Shown piece by piece: positions 54,481 through 63,778 of a DNA stretch of 64,000 nucleotides (position 1 is the stretch's first letter; each line of letters begins with the position of its first letter). The DNA comes from JBHHUI01 sp965248775 (GTDB taxonomy: Bacteria; Chloroflexota; Anaerolineae; Anaerolineales; JBHHUI01): NCBI GenBank assembly GCA_965248775.1, contig OZ252150.1, forward strand, positions 1,736,001-1,800,000. Direction: 5' to 3'. The notes under the pieces were generated by a model. The model ran no database searches and had not been told where the DNA came from. It saw nothing but the letters and a program-made list of their open reading frames with translations. The position numbers were made by a program, and so were the translations under genes.

Positions 54481-54811
54481 GAGAAGTTAATATCCGACGG
54501 CTCATTACCCTCTGAACCTGTTTCTTAAAAGTTTGAGTAATCTAAAACTTGTCCTTTCGAACCGCGTTCATCAATTTTAGCGAGCCATATAGGCTAAATA
54601 TGCGGTGAGAAATCCCTAAAACGATGAAAACTATAGGGATTTCTCACTCCCTATGATCGTTCGAAATGACATTTTTCGTCTGGTATTTTTTAAGGAACAC
54701 TCTCTCAGAGCTATTCTTACAGCCTTCGACCAATCGAGCTTAAAGCTATGAGAAGCCAAAGACCTTCGTTACAGATACATAAATCAAATTAAAATACGTA
54801 AGGAATATAGA
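54481..54811. other. 331-bp spacer, no gene, contains a strong hairpin
   Basis: A 14-bp perfect stem GTGAGAAATCCCTA (54605-54618) pairs with its complement at 54634-54647. No T run follows, so it is not a standard terminator. It may be an RNA-processing or regulatory hairpin ahead of the alcohol dehydrogenase gene. Confidence 0.5.
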
Positions 54812-55963
54812 ATGTTCAATTTTGACTCAAAAACGTCCGTACTATTTGGCCAAGATACGGTTCGGGATCTCGGTGCAGAAGCCTTCGAATTAGGCGCCCA
54901 AAATGCATTGGTTGTGACGGATAAGGGCATCGTCCAGGCTGGAATATTGGAGAAGGTCAGCGAGTCATTAACAGCGGCCGGGATCAATGTCGCGGTCTTT
55001 GATGAGATTGATCCCAACCCAGGGGACAAGATGATTCTGGCGGGGGCGCAAGCAGCCAGAGATCAGCAGGCCGACCTGATTGTAGGTTTGGGTGGCGGCA
55101 GCCCGATGGATGCCGCAAAAGGGATTGCCATCATGAGCACCAACGATGGACCTATGGATGACTACATTGAAATCAAGGATGCGTGGCCAAATCCGCCGCC
55201 GCCTGTGATTTGTGTACCCACGACGGCGGGCACCGGCGCCGAAGTGAGCCTTGCCGCAATGATTAATCTAACCGATAAAAAACGGAAGCGGGCCTTGTTC
55301 GGTGCGTCGATTCAGCCGGCTCTCGCCGTGGTTGATCCCTGCCTCACACTTGGACTACCGCCGCACCTGACGGCGCAGACCGGCGTCGATGCCTTGTGTC
55401 ATGCGGTTGAAGCATACATTGCCAAATTTGCAAACCCAATCTCGGATGCGATCGCGGAGCAGGCCATCAAGTTGGCCGCCGACAACTTGCGCGCGGCGTA
55501 TACGCACGGCGATAACCTGGAAGCGCGTAGCAACATGCTAATGGCGAGCACCATGGCTGTCATTGCCTGCTCCAGCGCTGGATTGGGAGTTGTGCATTCG
55601 TTGGCGCAGACATTGGGTGGATTTTACAATGTGCCGCACGGACTGAGTATTGTCGTTTGCTTCCCGTACGGAATTGGCTACAACGTGTCCGCTCAACCGG
55701 AAAAATGTGCGAGTATTTCACGCATGCTGGGCACTGATACGAGCGGCATGTCGGACGAGGCAGCAGCCAATTCGGTGGTTGATGCGTTACGCACACTGAA
55801 TGTAGAGTTGGATATTCACGACGACTTGCAGTCGCTGGGCTTCCAAGAAGCTGATCTACAAGAATTAGCGGAAATTAGCGTCGAAGATGGTTGTACGCCG
55901 ACCAACCTGCGCCCGATCGATGCCGAGGGGTTTGCCGGTTTGTTCCGTTCAATGCTGAATTAG
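54812..55963 (+). CDS. iron-containing (group III) alcohol dehydrogenase
   Basis: A 383-residue Fe-ADH. NAD binding is shown by G-G-G-S-P-M-D-A-A-K; the metal site by Asp in V-D-P, His in G-V-D-A-L-C-H-A-V-E-A-Y, and two His in V-V-H-S-L-A-Q-T and N-V-P-H-G-L-S. The family includes methanol, lactaldehyde and 1,3-propanediol dehydrogenases. The serine-cycle genes nearby make a methanol or C2-C3 alcohol role plausible but unproven. Confidence 0.88.
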   Translation: MFNFDSKTSVLFGQDTVRDLGAEAFELGAQNALVVTDKGIVQAGILEKVSESLTAAGINVAVFDEIDPNPGDKMILAGAQAARDQQADLIVGLGGGSPMDAAKGIAIMSTNDGPMDDYIEIKDAWPNPPPPVICVPTTAGTGAEVSLAAMINLTDKKRKRALFGASIQPALAVVDPCLTLGLPPHLTAQTGVDALCHAVEAYIAKFANPISDAIAEQAIKLAADNLRAAYTHGDNLEARSNMLMASTMAVIACSSAGLGVVHSLAQTLGGFYNVPHGLSIVVCFPYGIGYNVSAQPEKCASISRMLGTDTSGMSDEAAANSVVDALRTLNVELDIHDDLQSLGFQEADLQELAEISVEDGCTPTNLRPIDAEGFAGLFRSMLN

Positions 55964-56039
55964 CAAGCTTACATCGCCGAAGGTTTTTAATTAGGACTGA
56001 AGCAGTCCGTCTCCATCTGCGAAAGTCCTTAATAAAAAT

Positions 56040-56072
56040 ACCGTCCAGGTAAGACCTGAACGGTATTTTTTT
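56040..56072. terminator. terminator between the ADH and ABC transporter genes
   Basis: ACCGTCCAGGT pairs with ACCTGAACGGT (56040-56050 with 56054-56064, one mismatch) across an AAG loop, followed by ATTTTTTT. It serves the rightward ADH and perhaps the converging permease. Confidence 0.82.
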
Positions 56073-56086
56073 GTCTTTAAGAGCGG

Positions 56087-57130
56087 CTACTTTTGACGAC
56101 CCAGGCGCCCGCCTAACGAGAAGCGCTTGCCCTTTACAGCCCCCTGTGTCAGACCTTTCACAAGGTGCTTTTGGAAGAAAAAAATAACGAGCATGATTGG
56201 GATGGTGGTGGATACAGCCGCCGCCGCGGCCAGCGTGATTTGACCCGGATCCTCACCAGTAGCAAACGTGCTTATTGCTACTGGGAGCGTCCAGTTCACA
56301 GTTGTAAGAATTCTCACCAATAGGAATTCATGATAGGCCAGAAGCATCGTGAACAGCGCCGCGGAAATTATGCCTGGCCACATGATCGGGACGATCACCT
56401 TAGTAAATGCTGATAAGCGGGTGGCCCCATCAATCATCGCCGCCTCCTCGAGCTCACGCGGAATATCCATAAAGAAGCTGCGCAACATCCAGATCGTAAA
56501 TGGCTGATTTTTCGCAACCAGAACGATGATCACCAGGACGTAGGAGTCGATAAGGCCAAGGGCTCGTCCTATCCAAAAGAAGGGTAGTAGCAGCCCCATG
56601 GAGGGCAAGGATCGAAACGCGAGCGCTGCGACCAAAATAACCACGCCGGCAATACCGGTGTATCGAGCCAGCGCATATCCGCCAAGAGAGCCGATGCTGA
56701 TCGAGATGATAATCGTCCCCACCGTTACAATTATCGTGTTAATGAAGTAGTCATAAAAAGTACCAGTTTCTACAAACCTGGGCCAGGCCCATACGAGCAG
56801 GAATAATCCTGCTACGACACCCACGTTGATGATGCTGTTGCGGATGGGTATGCGCCTCGCAAAGAGCGCAATGATTATAAGCGCCACAAAAATCACACCG
56901 AATACAATACCAACCCTCCCTACATTTTCCGCGCTCGGTGCTAGCCATAGTTTGGCGTAGTTCTCGAACGTAGGCTCAAAGATGAACAACGGGGTGCGTG
57001 AGTTTGCTTGCTTGATTGTTTTTAGCGATTGGAGTGTCGTCCATATGAACGGGGCGATACTGTATAAGATGAACAGCAATAATGCCAAATAGATGAAGGA
57101 TAGACCAAGAGGGTTCTTGATACGCTGCAT
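56087..57130 (-). CDS. ABC sugar transporter permease (MalG type)
   Basis: A 347-residue inner-membrane protein with about six TM helices and the EAA loop E-E-A-A-M-I-D-G-A-T-R-L-S-A-F-T near residue 240. It has an extra helix pair in the N-terminal third. The ATG at 57130 follows the upstream permease stop by 1 nt with GAGGAGCG before it. It is the second permease of the leftward cassette; no ATPase is in the window, so a shared MsiK-type ATPase is likely. Confidence 0.88.
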   Translation of the reverse strand: MQRIKNPLGLSFIYLALLLFILYSIAPFIWTTLQSLKTIKQANSRTPLFIFEPTFENYAKLWLAPSAENVGRVGIVFGVIFVALIIIALFARRIPIRNSIINVGVVAGLFLLVWAWPRFVETGTFYDYFINTIIVTVGTIIISISIGSLGGYALARYTGIAGVVILVAALAFRSLPSMGLLLPFFWIGRALGLIDSYVLVIIVLVAKNQPFTIWMLRSFFMDIPRELEEAAMIDGATRLSAFTKVIVPIMWPGIISAALFTMLLAYHEFLLVRILTTVNWTLPVAISTFATGEDPGQITLAAAAAVSTTIPIMLVIFFFQKHLVKGLTQGAVKGKRFSLGGRLGRQK

Positions 57131-57131
57131 T

Positions 57132-57995
57132 TTAACGCTCCTCGAGCTGATCACGATAAGTTGCGATTATGAAGGGGATCAGCACCACAAAGATCCCTAT
57201 CACAACTAAAATAGCCATTGCGTTGGCCTTACCCAATCGGCCGAATGAGGTAGCGGTAATGAAGTTGTATGTCATCACCGTATCTACCCTATAGGCGGGA
57301 TTAAGCTCGCCAAAGACAAAGATGCTGTCGAAGATGCGATAGGCGTCCATGATCGAAATCAAGAAAACAAACAGCATCACTGACCTTAAATGGGGGATGA
57401 TTACATGTCGCATCTGTTGCAACCTGGTGGCGCCGTCAATCGCTGCGGCATCGGCCAGATCTTTCGGCACGGTTTGCATGCTTGCATAGAAGGTAACGAT
57501 TGCAAAGGGCGTGATATACCAGATTGTGTGTAAATAAATAACTGGCCTAATCGTTGACGCCGTGAGGACGAATCGCTGTTCAATCACCTCTCTGAAGAAC
57601 CAGGCAACCAGGCCTGAAGGCTCGAACAACTGCTTGACCATTAGTGATCCGACGACGGGTACTACAATGAAGGGCAGCAGCAACGCTGCCAAAAAAATGC
57701 CCCGCAGGCGTACTGCTACTTGATCGAGAAGCAGGGCTATGATGAATCCGATTAATGTTTGCGCTGGTACGGTGATGGCCATGATCAATAATGTGAACTG
57801 GAGCGCCTTGAAAAACCGTGGATCGGATAGGACCTCCAGGTAGTTTTGAAACCCGATAAATTCAGGCGCGTTGATGTTGCGGAACGTGAGCAGGTTCATG
57901 CCCAGCCAGACTGCCACGAACAGCGGAATAACCATGATCCCGATCATTACAATATTGCTTGGGGCAGAAAATCGAAAAAACGTCCTTCGTTTCAT
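57132..57995 (-). CDS. ABC sugar transporter permease (MalF/UgpA type)
   Basis: A 287-residue permease with six TM helices and the EAA-type loop D-L-A-D-A-A-A-I-D-G-A-T-R-L-Q-Q-M. It pairs with the 56087 permease and lies downstream of the broken binding-protein gene; the 250-nt gap between them has only short inverted repeats. Confidence 0.9.
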   Translation of the reverse strand: MKRRTFFRFSAPSNIVMIGIMVIPLFVAVWLGMNLLTFRNINAPEFIGFQNYLEVLSDPRFFKALQFTLLIMAITVPAQTLIGFIIALLLDQVAVRLRGIFLAALLLPFIVVPVVGSLMVKQLFEPSGLVAWFFREVIEQRFVLTASTIRPVIYLHTIWYITPFAIVTFYASMQTVPKDLADAAAIDGATRLQQMRHVIIPHLRSVMLFVFLISIMDAYRIFDSIFVFGELNPAYRVDTVMTYNFITATSFGRLGKANAMAILVVIGIFVVLIPFIIATYRDQLEER

Positions 57996-59705
57996 AGAAA
58001 AATGATCCTTTTACGATATCGAACCGAAGCCCAAGGGGTAGTTGGTAATCGGGCGTTGCATCCTGCTAGGATCCAATTTTACCCGACTACCAACCACCCA
58101 CGGCAGTAATTCCCGGCTTAGAAGCCGCACGGCCTTAGAGTACGACTGTACTAACTACTTTCGCCTAACATCGGCTCATTGAGGCCGGTGTGCTTGAGCA
58201 AACTTACCCAAGCGGGTATTTCTGCTCCTGTATCGAATTTGTCACTTAGGGAAGATAGCCCGCAGCGGTTGCTTCGGTGATGTACTCTTCAGCCGCGGCA
58301 TCTAACGCTTCCTGCGGCGTCATTTCGCCCGTGCCTACTAAGGGTAGGAAATTGCCAAGGGCTGTTTGGGCAGTGGATGTCGCTGGGTGCTTGCCATAAG
58401 CACCGACGCCACCCGCAACAGAGCCAGAGGCGGCTGTCGCATTGTCCGGGCCCACTTCAGCTGCTGAGCCTCGGGTTACCATACCAAACTCTCCCGCCCC
58501 GGTTTGGCTCTCAAGGTCAAGAGCCTCCATGATCACCTGGAAGGCAACTTCTGGGTCAACGGTGGTCGTCAGCGGAATGCCATAGTAGTCATTCCAGGCG
58601 CCGGCTGTCAGCAGACCACCTGCTTCGGCAGCGGCCGCAGGTGCGAACGCGATCAGATCGGCTATGTCGGTCTTCTCGGGGTCGTGCACCACGGAGCCAC
58701 GACTGGCCCAAATGTGGGCAAATGCCAGACTACCGTTCTCAAGACCAATCTCACTATCGTCGATGCTATAGGTGAGGCCTTCTTCGCCCATGCAGGCATC
58801 AATCACTCTTATCATCAATTCAGCTGCAGCCATACCCTCTGGACCATTGAAAGCGGGCGTGCCGTCAGCGTTGACAAGGGAGGGCATTCCATAGGCGCGG
58901 GCCATATTGCGGAATTGTAATTCCCAGGCCCAGCCAGCATGCAGGTTCATCGTGAACACTTGATCGACGCTTGACTCATCCGCCAGAGCACCACAGGCAT
59001 CAATTATCTCGTCCCAGGTCGTCGGAACCTCCAGGCCATACTGCTCAAAAAGATCCGAGCGGTATATGAGATGCTTCGTGTTGTTGCCCCACGGGATGCC
59101 GTAGATTTTGCCATCGATGGTGGCGCCACTAAAAGCGGCAGCCGGGATGTCATCTAGATCATACTGATCACTATATTTATCGATCAGATCGTTGCGCGGC
59201 ATGAGGTAATCACCCTCAACGTATCCGGTGATACGCGCGTTTGCCATTTGCACAATGGCATAAGGCGACTCAGCCCCACCAGCCAACGTCAAATTCAATT
59301 GGTTAAAAACTTGAGTGTTGCCGAGAATCTGTTTGTTGATCGACAGATTTTCTACGCCGCCACACTTGCTAAGTTCGTCTTGAAAGAAAGTGGAGAGTGG
59401 GAAAGGCCACCCAATGAAGTTGAGTTGGACCGGACTACCATCTTCATTTGCCTCAACCACAATGTCGCAGCCTATGGGTTCTTCCTCCGGTTCGACCATG
59501 ACTTCGACTTCGACTTCACGGGTCACTTCGACTTCCACTTCCTCGACAACTGTTACCGTCTCACCTTCCACTTCAACGACCACTTCGACTTCACGGGTCA
59601 CTTCGACCTCGACAGTCGCTGGTGTACAGGCAGCTAAAACCAGCGTGCCAAGTATTATTAACCAATGGTGCTAGTTCAGAGTGAGAACTGAGCGATTGAC
59701 ATCTT

Positions 59706-60709
59706 TTACGGGTTGGCATATGGATCGGGATCAAGTTGACGGGCCAGGTCCAGCAAGATATTGAACATCGCCGCCACATAAGCTAGGCGAGCAGAGATGT
59801 ATTGTGTCACGCGATGGCGCAAGCGTTTCAAGTCGCACACGATGGTGACCATGGACAACGCCGTCTCGACGTACATACGCTCATTCCAGGTGCCCTTGGG
59901 ACATAGTTTCATGTTGGCCGGATGGCCGTCTGCAGACCGAAAACCGAAATCAGCGAAGGCAATCGTCTGGTCGACAAAGGCTGCTGCCACGTGATGGAAA
60001 TGCTTGTCATGCGTGTTGAGCGTGTTCCAGTCCCAGTTGATACCGATGCAGCCCAGTGCTGCACAGTCACGTGCGGACTGCATCGTGAAACGCACTGTGT
60101 CAGTACCCAGTCACCCAGTGCAGTCCCTTTACTGGACTGTGCGGACAGACTGGACGTGGTGTGCATCACAACGTGGAGTGCGCATACTGACCCAGTTCGT
60201 TCAGCACTGGGCGTCACTCTGCGATGCTGTCGCACGCGACAAGTGCGGCACTGTGCGACGCGGCCATGGTCGTCCAGCAACCAGCACAGCTTCACGCCGA
60301 CACGCCAGCGCCCTTTGTCGCGGCCTTTCTTGCCGATTTGGTGTTGGCTGCGGCCTTCCCGAATGGGAAAGAGTAGTTCGATCGGGTAGGTGTCAATAAC
60401 CGTGAACAGACTGGGTTCGGCGAGTAGCAAATCGCACCAGTCCTGATGCGCCTTGAGCAAGCGCTGCAAGCGCGTCCGCTCTGGCAAGCCGGCGAAGAGC
60501 GCGTCATAATCACGCTTGAGCCACCGATAGAATGCCCGAAAATGGCCACCCTTGAGCGCAAACAGGATACCAATGGTGACCAGTTCACTGGGGTACAGTT
60601 TGGCCTGTGAATGCTTGATTATCTCCGGCAGGCTGTCATCCACTTCGCAGAAAATCGTTATCACGACCCTGGCGGGCGCGACAAGGGTGATAATATCTTC
60701 GGTAGTCAT
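59706..60709 (-). pseudogene. DDE transposase disrupted by repeat R2
   Basis: The N-terminal part (60709 to about 60262) ends L-L-D-D-H-G-R-V-A. The C-terminal part from about 60050 reads N-W-D-W-N-T-L-N-T-H-D-K-H-F-H to 59706. The repeat R2 sits between them and changes the frame. Catalytic T-V-I-D-T-Y-P and F-A-D-F-G-F are visible. The family is uncertain (IS982- or IS5-like). Confidence 0.7.
60055..60262. repeat. dispersed modular repeat, copy R2
   Basis: Blocks c (60093-60114), d (60142-60160), a (60164-60185), b (60201-60225) and e (60235-60256) match R1 at 14901 but in a different order. It lies inside a transposase gene, so it moved there. Confidence 0.6.
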
Positions 60710-60822
60710 GAGCTCGCTCCCCTATGGTTATTCGTCGATAACCCATAGTCTGAGCGATGCTCATGACTTTTTCAACTAGCACCAATTGTTATTAGACTGA
60801 ATAGGGTTCGTGCTTTATTCAT

Positions 60823-61460
60823 TGTTCCTTCCTCCTTTTAGATATTCGTCGTGATTACATGCGGTATTGAATTCAACATCCATCATCGCAAAATCTCTCC
60901 TCCTCGCCGTACGCCAACACCGGGTGATTGCTTGTTTCTCTGTGATTGGTATCTGTCGCAGCCATACGATGCCAACATTCGGTCTCTGAGTTCATGAACC
61001 GCGCGCCCTGTTTCCAATGGTGGACGGCTCATGTGAATCGGTCATTACTAGAATGTTCTGTTGTAAATTTGATTGTTTTCTCGTTCTTCCCTCCTTATGC
61101 AATGCACTTCTAAGATCCGCTTTTATCTTGTTCCTTTATTACTTTCAGGACTTTCAATCTATAATTTACCCTCCTTTCAATTCTAGGGAGTAGGGGTAGG
61201 GTCTCAAGTCACTAATCGTGTTCTGATTAGAGCGACCCACTCTCTACTCTCTCATGCAAACTGCCGAATTCATAAATGCTAGCTGATTAAGCTCCGAGTT
61301 GATACATCCTATCGTAAATATTTATAAAATCTTTTGATGTTATTAGATCATTAATTTCCGCACCCAGATCATTAACCGTATCCGGGTCGAAGATTACCTT
61401 CGTTGGTACCTTAAACCTAAAGCTCTGCAGGGATACGCTCTCTTCGGTTGGCCATTGTCT
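60823..61460. other. about 640-bp stretch without a gene
   Basis: AT-rich, with only short frames. It should contain the promoter region of the leftward ABC transporter; no clear hexamer pair or operator was recognised. It also follows the end of the GcvT-like gene, where no strong terminator was seen. Confidence 0.45.
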
Positions 61461-62828
61461 TTAGTTCTTGTAATCCTTGCGAGCTGTATCCGAAATCGGA
61501 CATGGACCGACGGTAGCGCGCACCTCGGTTTGCACATGTCTTTCGACTGTCGGCTTTGCCGTACCGCCGTCCGGCTCGCCCCAGAGAATTCTGACTTCAG
61601 TCCCGGGGGCGCTCACGCTTTCATCGACCATCGCGAGTGATATCCAACTGCGGACATTCGAGGTGTAAACCGGATAGGCGGAGGTCCCGACCATGTTTCC
61701 GTCCTGCAGCACCATGTCGTAGGGTAAAGTTGCGTAGTGCGAGGCAGGCAAATCCATGTATTTGGGCCGTTCGTTGCCCTCTTGGAACACAGCCGAGAAT
61801 ATACGGATGACATCGTCGTCATCCCACAACAGAGTAACCTTCTTGCGGTGTGGCTGATCCTTGAGGGTCTCCAACGCATCGCGACCGATAAAGTCGTGAT
61901 CGAAATTGATGATGTGGCCATACCCAAGGTCCCATGGCGTTAGGTAATAATCCTCGATGTTTTCGGATACGTAACTGCCTCCGAGCGATGCGTTCGCCTC
62001 GAACCCATCGGCGCTGAGCCACTCACGGTAAGCCTTCATCTTTTCACCTGTATAGATGGCCGGCATCGGCGAAGGGATCCAGCCGGATTCATGGGCAACA
62101 GTCGAATATGTTCGCGCGCCACCCTGCAGAAGTCCAAACTCCTTACCGGCTTCGAGGAGAGCGGCCTTGATTTCATCGTGTTCTTCCATCGGCCCAAACA
62201 ACTCTAAGCCGGCTGCCCCAGCCATCCCGTGGCGTAGCACACGCACCGTGCGGCCGGCAATCTTGATCTCGCCCATGTTGAAGAACTTTATATCGGGGAG
62301 CGCTCCGCCAGTGGCCTTTTCAAATATCTGCCAGGCGTTTGGGCCCTGTACTTCGAACCGATAACCCTTGCGAACCAAGGGGTTCGAGGGGCTGCGTTCG
62401 TCGCGCTCGACCTTTACGTCGTAACCGCCGGTCGTCGCATGGAACTCCACCCAATGAGGGGCAACCGGACGGCTGACAATGTTGACCTTTTGGTCCTCCA
62501 ACCCGAAGAGAATAGCGTCGCCGATTACGTAGCCGTCATAGTTACAGCAAACAAGTTGCTTGGCTTTGTCCCGGCCAAAATTCTTGAATGTGTTAACACC
62601 CACATCAGACAGCAGCCGATGCACATCGGGGCCTTCCACATAAAGATCTGTCATATGATAGGACTGATCGAACAGGATAGCAGTCTTGCGCCAAGCCTCT
62701 TGTTCATCACGCCAGTTTGTGTACTCGCTTGGAATCGGGAAGATATACGGCCCAACTTGGGCATTCCGCAGCATCTCGGCTGGGTTTCCCTCCCCCTGAA
62801 TTTTTTCTTCAAGTGAGCTGTAATTCAT
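61461..62828 (-). CDS. GcvT-like folate-dependent aminomethyltransferase/demethylase
   Basis: A 455-residue protein of the glycine-cleavage T family, about 90 residues longer than GcvT, as in LigM/DmdA-type demethylases. It shows an N-terminal Y-T-N-W-R-D-E-Q-E-A-W-R-K-T-A-I-L-F-D-Q-S-Y-H, G-M-A-G-A-A-G-L-E-L-F-G, and P-W-D-L-G-Y-G-H-I-I-N-F-D-H-D-F-I-G-R-D-A-L. These enzymes move a methyl group from a substrate to tetrahydrofolate, which could supply the serine cycle. The actual donor (methoxy-aromatic, DMSP or N-methyl compound) is unknown. Confidence 0.82.
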   Translation of the reverse strand: MNYSSLEEKIQGEGNPAEMLRNAQVGPYIFPIPSEYTNWRDEQEAWRKTAILFDQSYHMTDLYVEGPDVHRLLSDVGVNTFKNFGRDKAKQLVCCNYDGYVIGDAILFGLEDQKVNIVSRPVAPHWVEFHATTGGYDVKVERDERSPSNPLVRKGYRFEVQGPNAWQIFEKATGGALPDIKFFNMGEIKIAGRTVRVLRHGMAGAAGLELFGPMEEHDEIKAALLEAGKEFGLLQGGARTYSTVAHESGWIPSPMPAIYTGEKMKAYREWLSADGFEANASLGGSYVSENIEDYYLTPWDLGYGHIINFDHDFIGRDALETLKDQPHRKKVTLLWDDDDVIRIFSAVFQEGNERPKYMDLPASHYATLPYDMVLQDGNMVGTSAYPVYTSNVRSWISLAMVDESVSAPGTEVRILWGEPDGGTAKPTVERHVQTEVRATVGPCPISDTARKDYKN

Positions 62829-62886
62829 GCCAATTGCTCCCGCTTAGAATTGGTTCGACAAACAATGCAAATGGTTAACAATTCGT

Positions 62887-63366
62887 TTAATCAACTTCGA
62901 TCTCGATGATTCCTTCAATTTCAACCGGCTGACGGGCAACCAACCCACTAACGCCAACAGAACTGCGTGCGTGGCATCCTTTGTCCGGGCCGAATACTTC
63001 ATAAAAAAGATCGGAGGCACCATTGAGTACCATATTGTGACGCTCAAAATCATCGTGCGCGTTGATAAGACCGTGGATTTTGACAACCTGCTTCACATTA
63101 TCCAAATCGCCAATATGGAGTTTGATGGTCGCCAGCATTTTGATGGCGCAGGCGCGGGCTGTCTGATAAGCCTCCTTTTCGGACACTTCCAGTCCCACTT
63201 TGCCTCTTTTTTTCACTTGCTCGTCTTCGAGCAAATCCGCGCCATGGCCGGATACGAATAGCAAATTTCCGGCTCGGACTGCGCCCGTTCGATTTTTACT
63301 AGGCAGCTCCAACGGTGCAGGTAGCTCGATTCCCAGTTCTTTTAGTCGTGATTCAATATTGCCCAT
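62887..63366 (-). CDS. RidA-family protein
   Basis: A 159-residue YjgF/YER057c/UK114 protein, longer than RidA (about 128), with the variant motifs L-F-V-S-G-H-G and C-A-I-K-M-L-A-T-I-K. The canonical Arg in the C-terminal region is probably in H-A-R-S-S-V-G-V. Long RidA relatives often sit in catabolic operons as deaminases. Its start overlaps the preceding oxidoreductase stop by 14 nt, so the two are coupled. Confidence 0.85.
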   Translation of the reverse strand: MGNIESRLKELGIELPAPLELPSKNRTGAVRAGNLLFVSGHGADLLEDEQVKKRGKVGLEVSEKEAYQTARACAIKMLATIKLHIGDLDNVKQVVKIHGLINAHDDFERHNMVLNGASDLFYEVFGPDKGCHARSSVGVSGLVARQPVEIEGIIEIEVD

Positions 63367-63778
63367 TGCTGTACACTCCGGTACGCATCTTGTGCAGCTT
63401 GAATTTCTTCCAGTCCTTCAAAATCTCACGAGCAGCGTTATGACCCGGCACACCGGTTACGCCGCCACCAGGATGAGTCGACGCGCCACACTGATAGAGT
63501 GCCCTTATTGGTGAACGGTAGTCGGCGTAATGGGGGGCGGGACGCTTTAAAAACAATTGGTCGAGTGACATCTCGCCATGCAGCTCGTGACCGCGTGGCA
63601 TGCCCAGAATTCGCTCGATATCATTCGGCAGCAGGACCTGCATATCAATAATGCTATCGGAGAAACCAGGCGCAAATTCGTCCATGACATTCAGAACGTT
63701 CTTGACGAAATTGTCGCGCTCGGTGTCCCAGCTCGCGCCTTTGAGTTTATAGGACGCAAATCCACCGCAGAGCGTCAT
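63353..63778 (-). pseudogene. C-terminal part of a CrtI-like FAD-dependent oxidoreductase, truncated
   Basis: 141 residues remain. The C-terminal FAD-binding motif C-G-A-S-T-H-P-G-G-G-V-T-G-V-P-G-H-N-A-A and R-G-H-E-L-H-G-E-M-S-L-D-Q-L match phytoene-desaturase-type oxidoreductases. The N-terminal Rossmann part is missing because sequence of an IS91-type transposase abuts at about 63779. Confidence 0.75.

Larger units (their letters stand above)
59666..60784 (-). mobile_element. insertion sequence in the binding-protein gene
   Basis: A 1,119-bp element with TGGTGCTAGTT (59666-59676) and AACTAGCACCA (60774-60784) ends. No clear target duplication is visible. It carries a DDE transposase that is itself disrupted. 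Confidence 0.75.
58246..60822 (-). pseudogene. extracellular sugar-binding lipoprotein, signal peptide split by an IS
   Basis: The gene starts at ATG 60822 (AGGAGG upstream), encodes 12-13 signal-peptide residues (M-N-K-A-R-T-L-F-S-L-I-T), is cut by the element at 59666-60784 and resumes with L-I-I-L-G-T-L-V-L-A-A-C, a lipobox with the Cys anchor. Removing exactly the element gives 486 in-frame codons. After the Cys comes a Val/Glu-rich linker repeated as V-T-R-E-V-E-V, then a family 1 solute-binding fold. The current long frame from 59601 lacks an export signal. Confidence 0.85.

Noticed and set aside
59390..59674. Thr/Ser-rich 94-residue plus-strand frame
   Set aside because: Antisense of the Val/Glu-rich linker of the binding protein; its repeats are a mirror of V-T-R-E-V-E-V.
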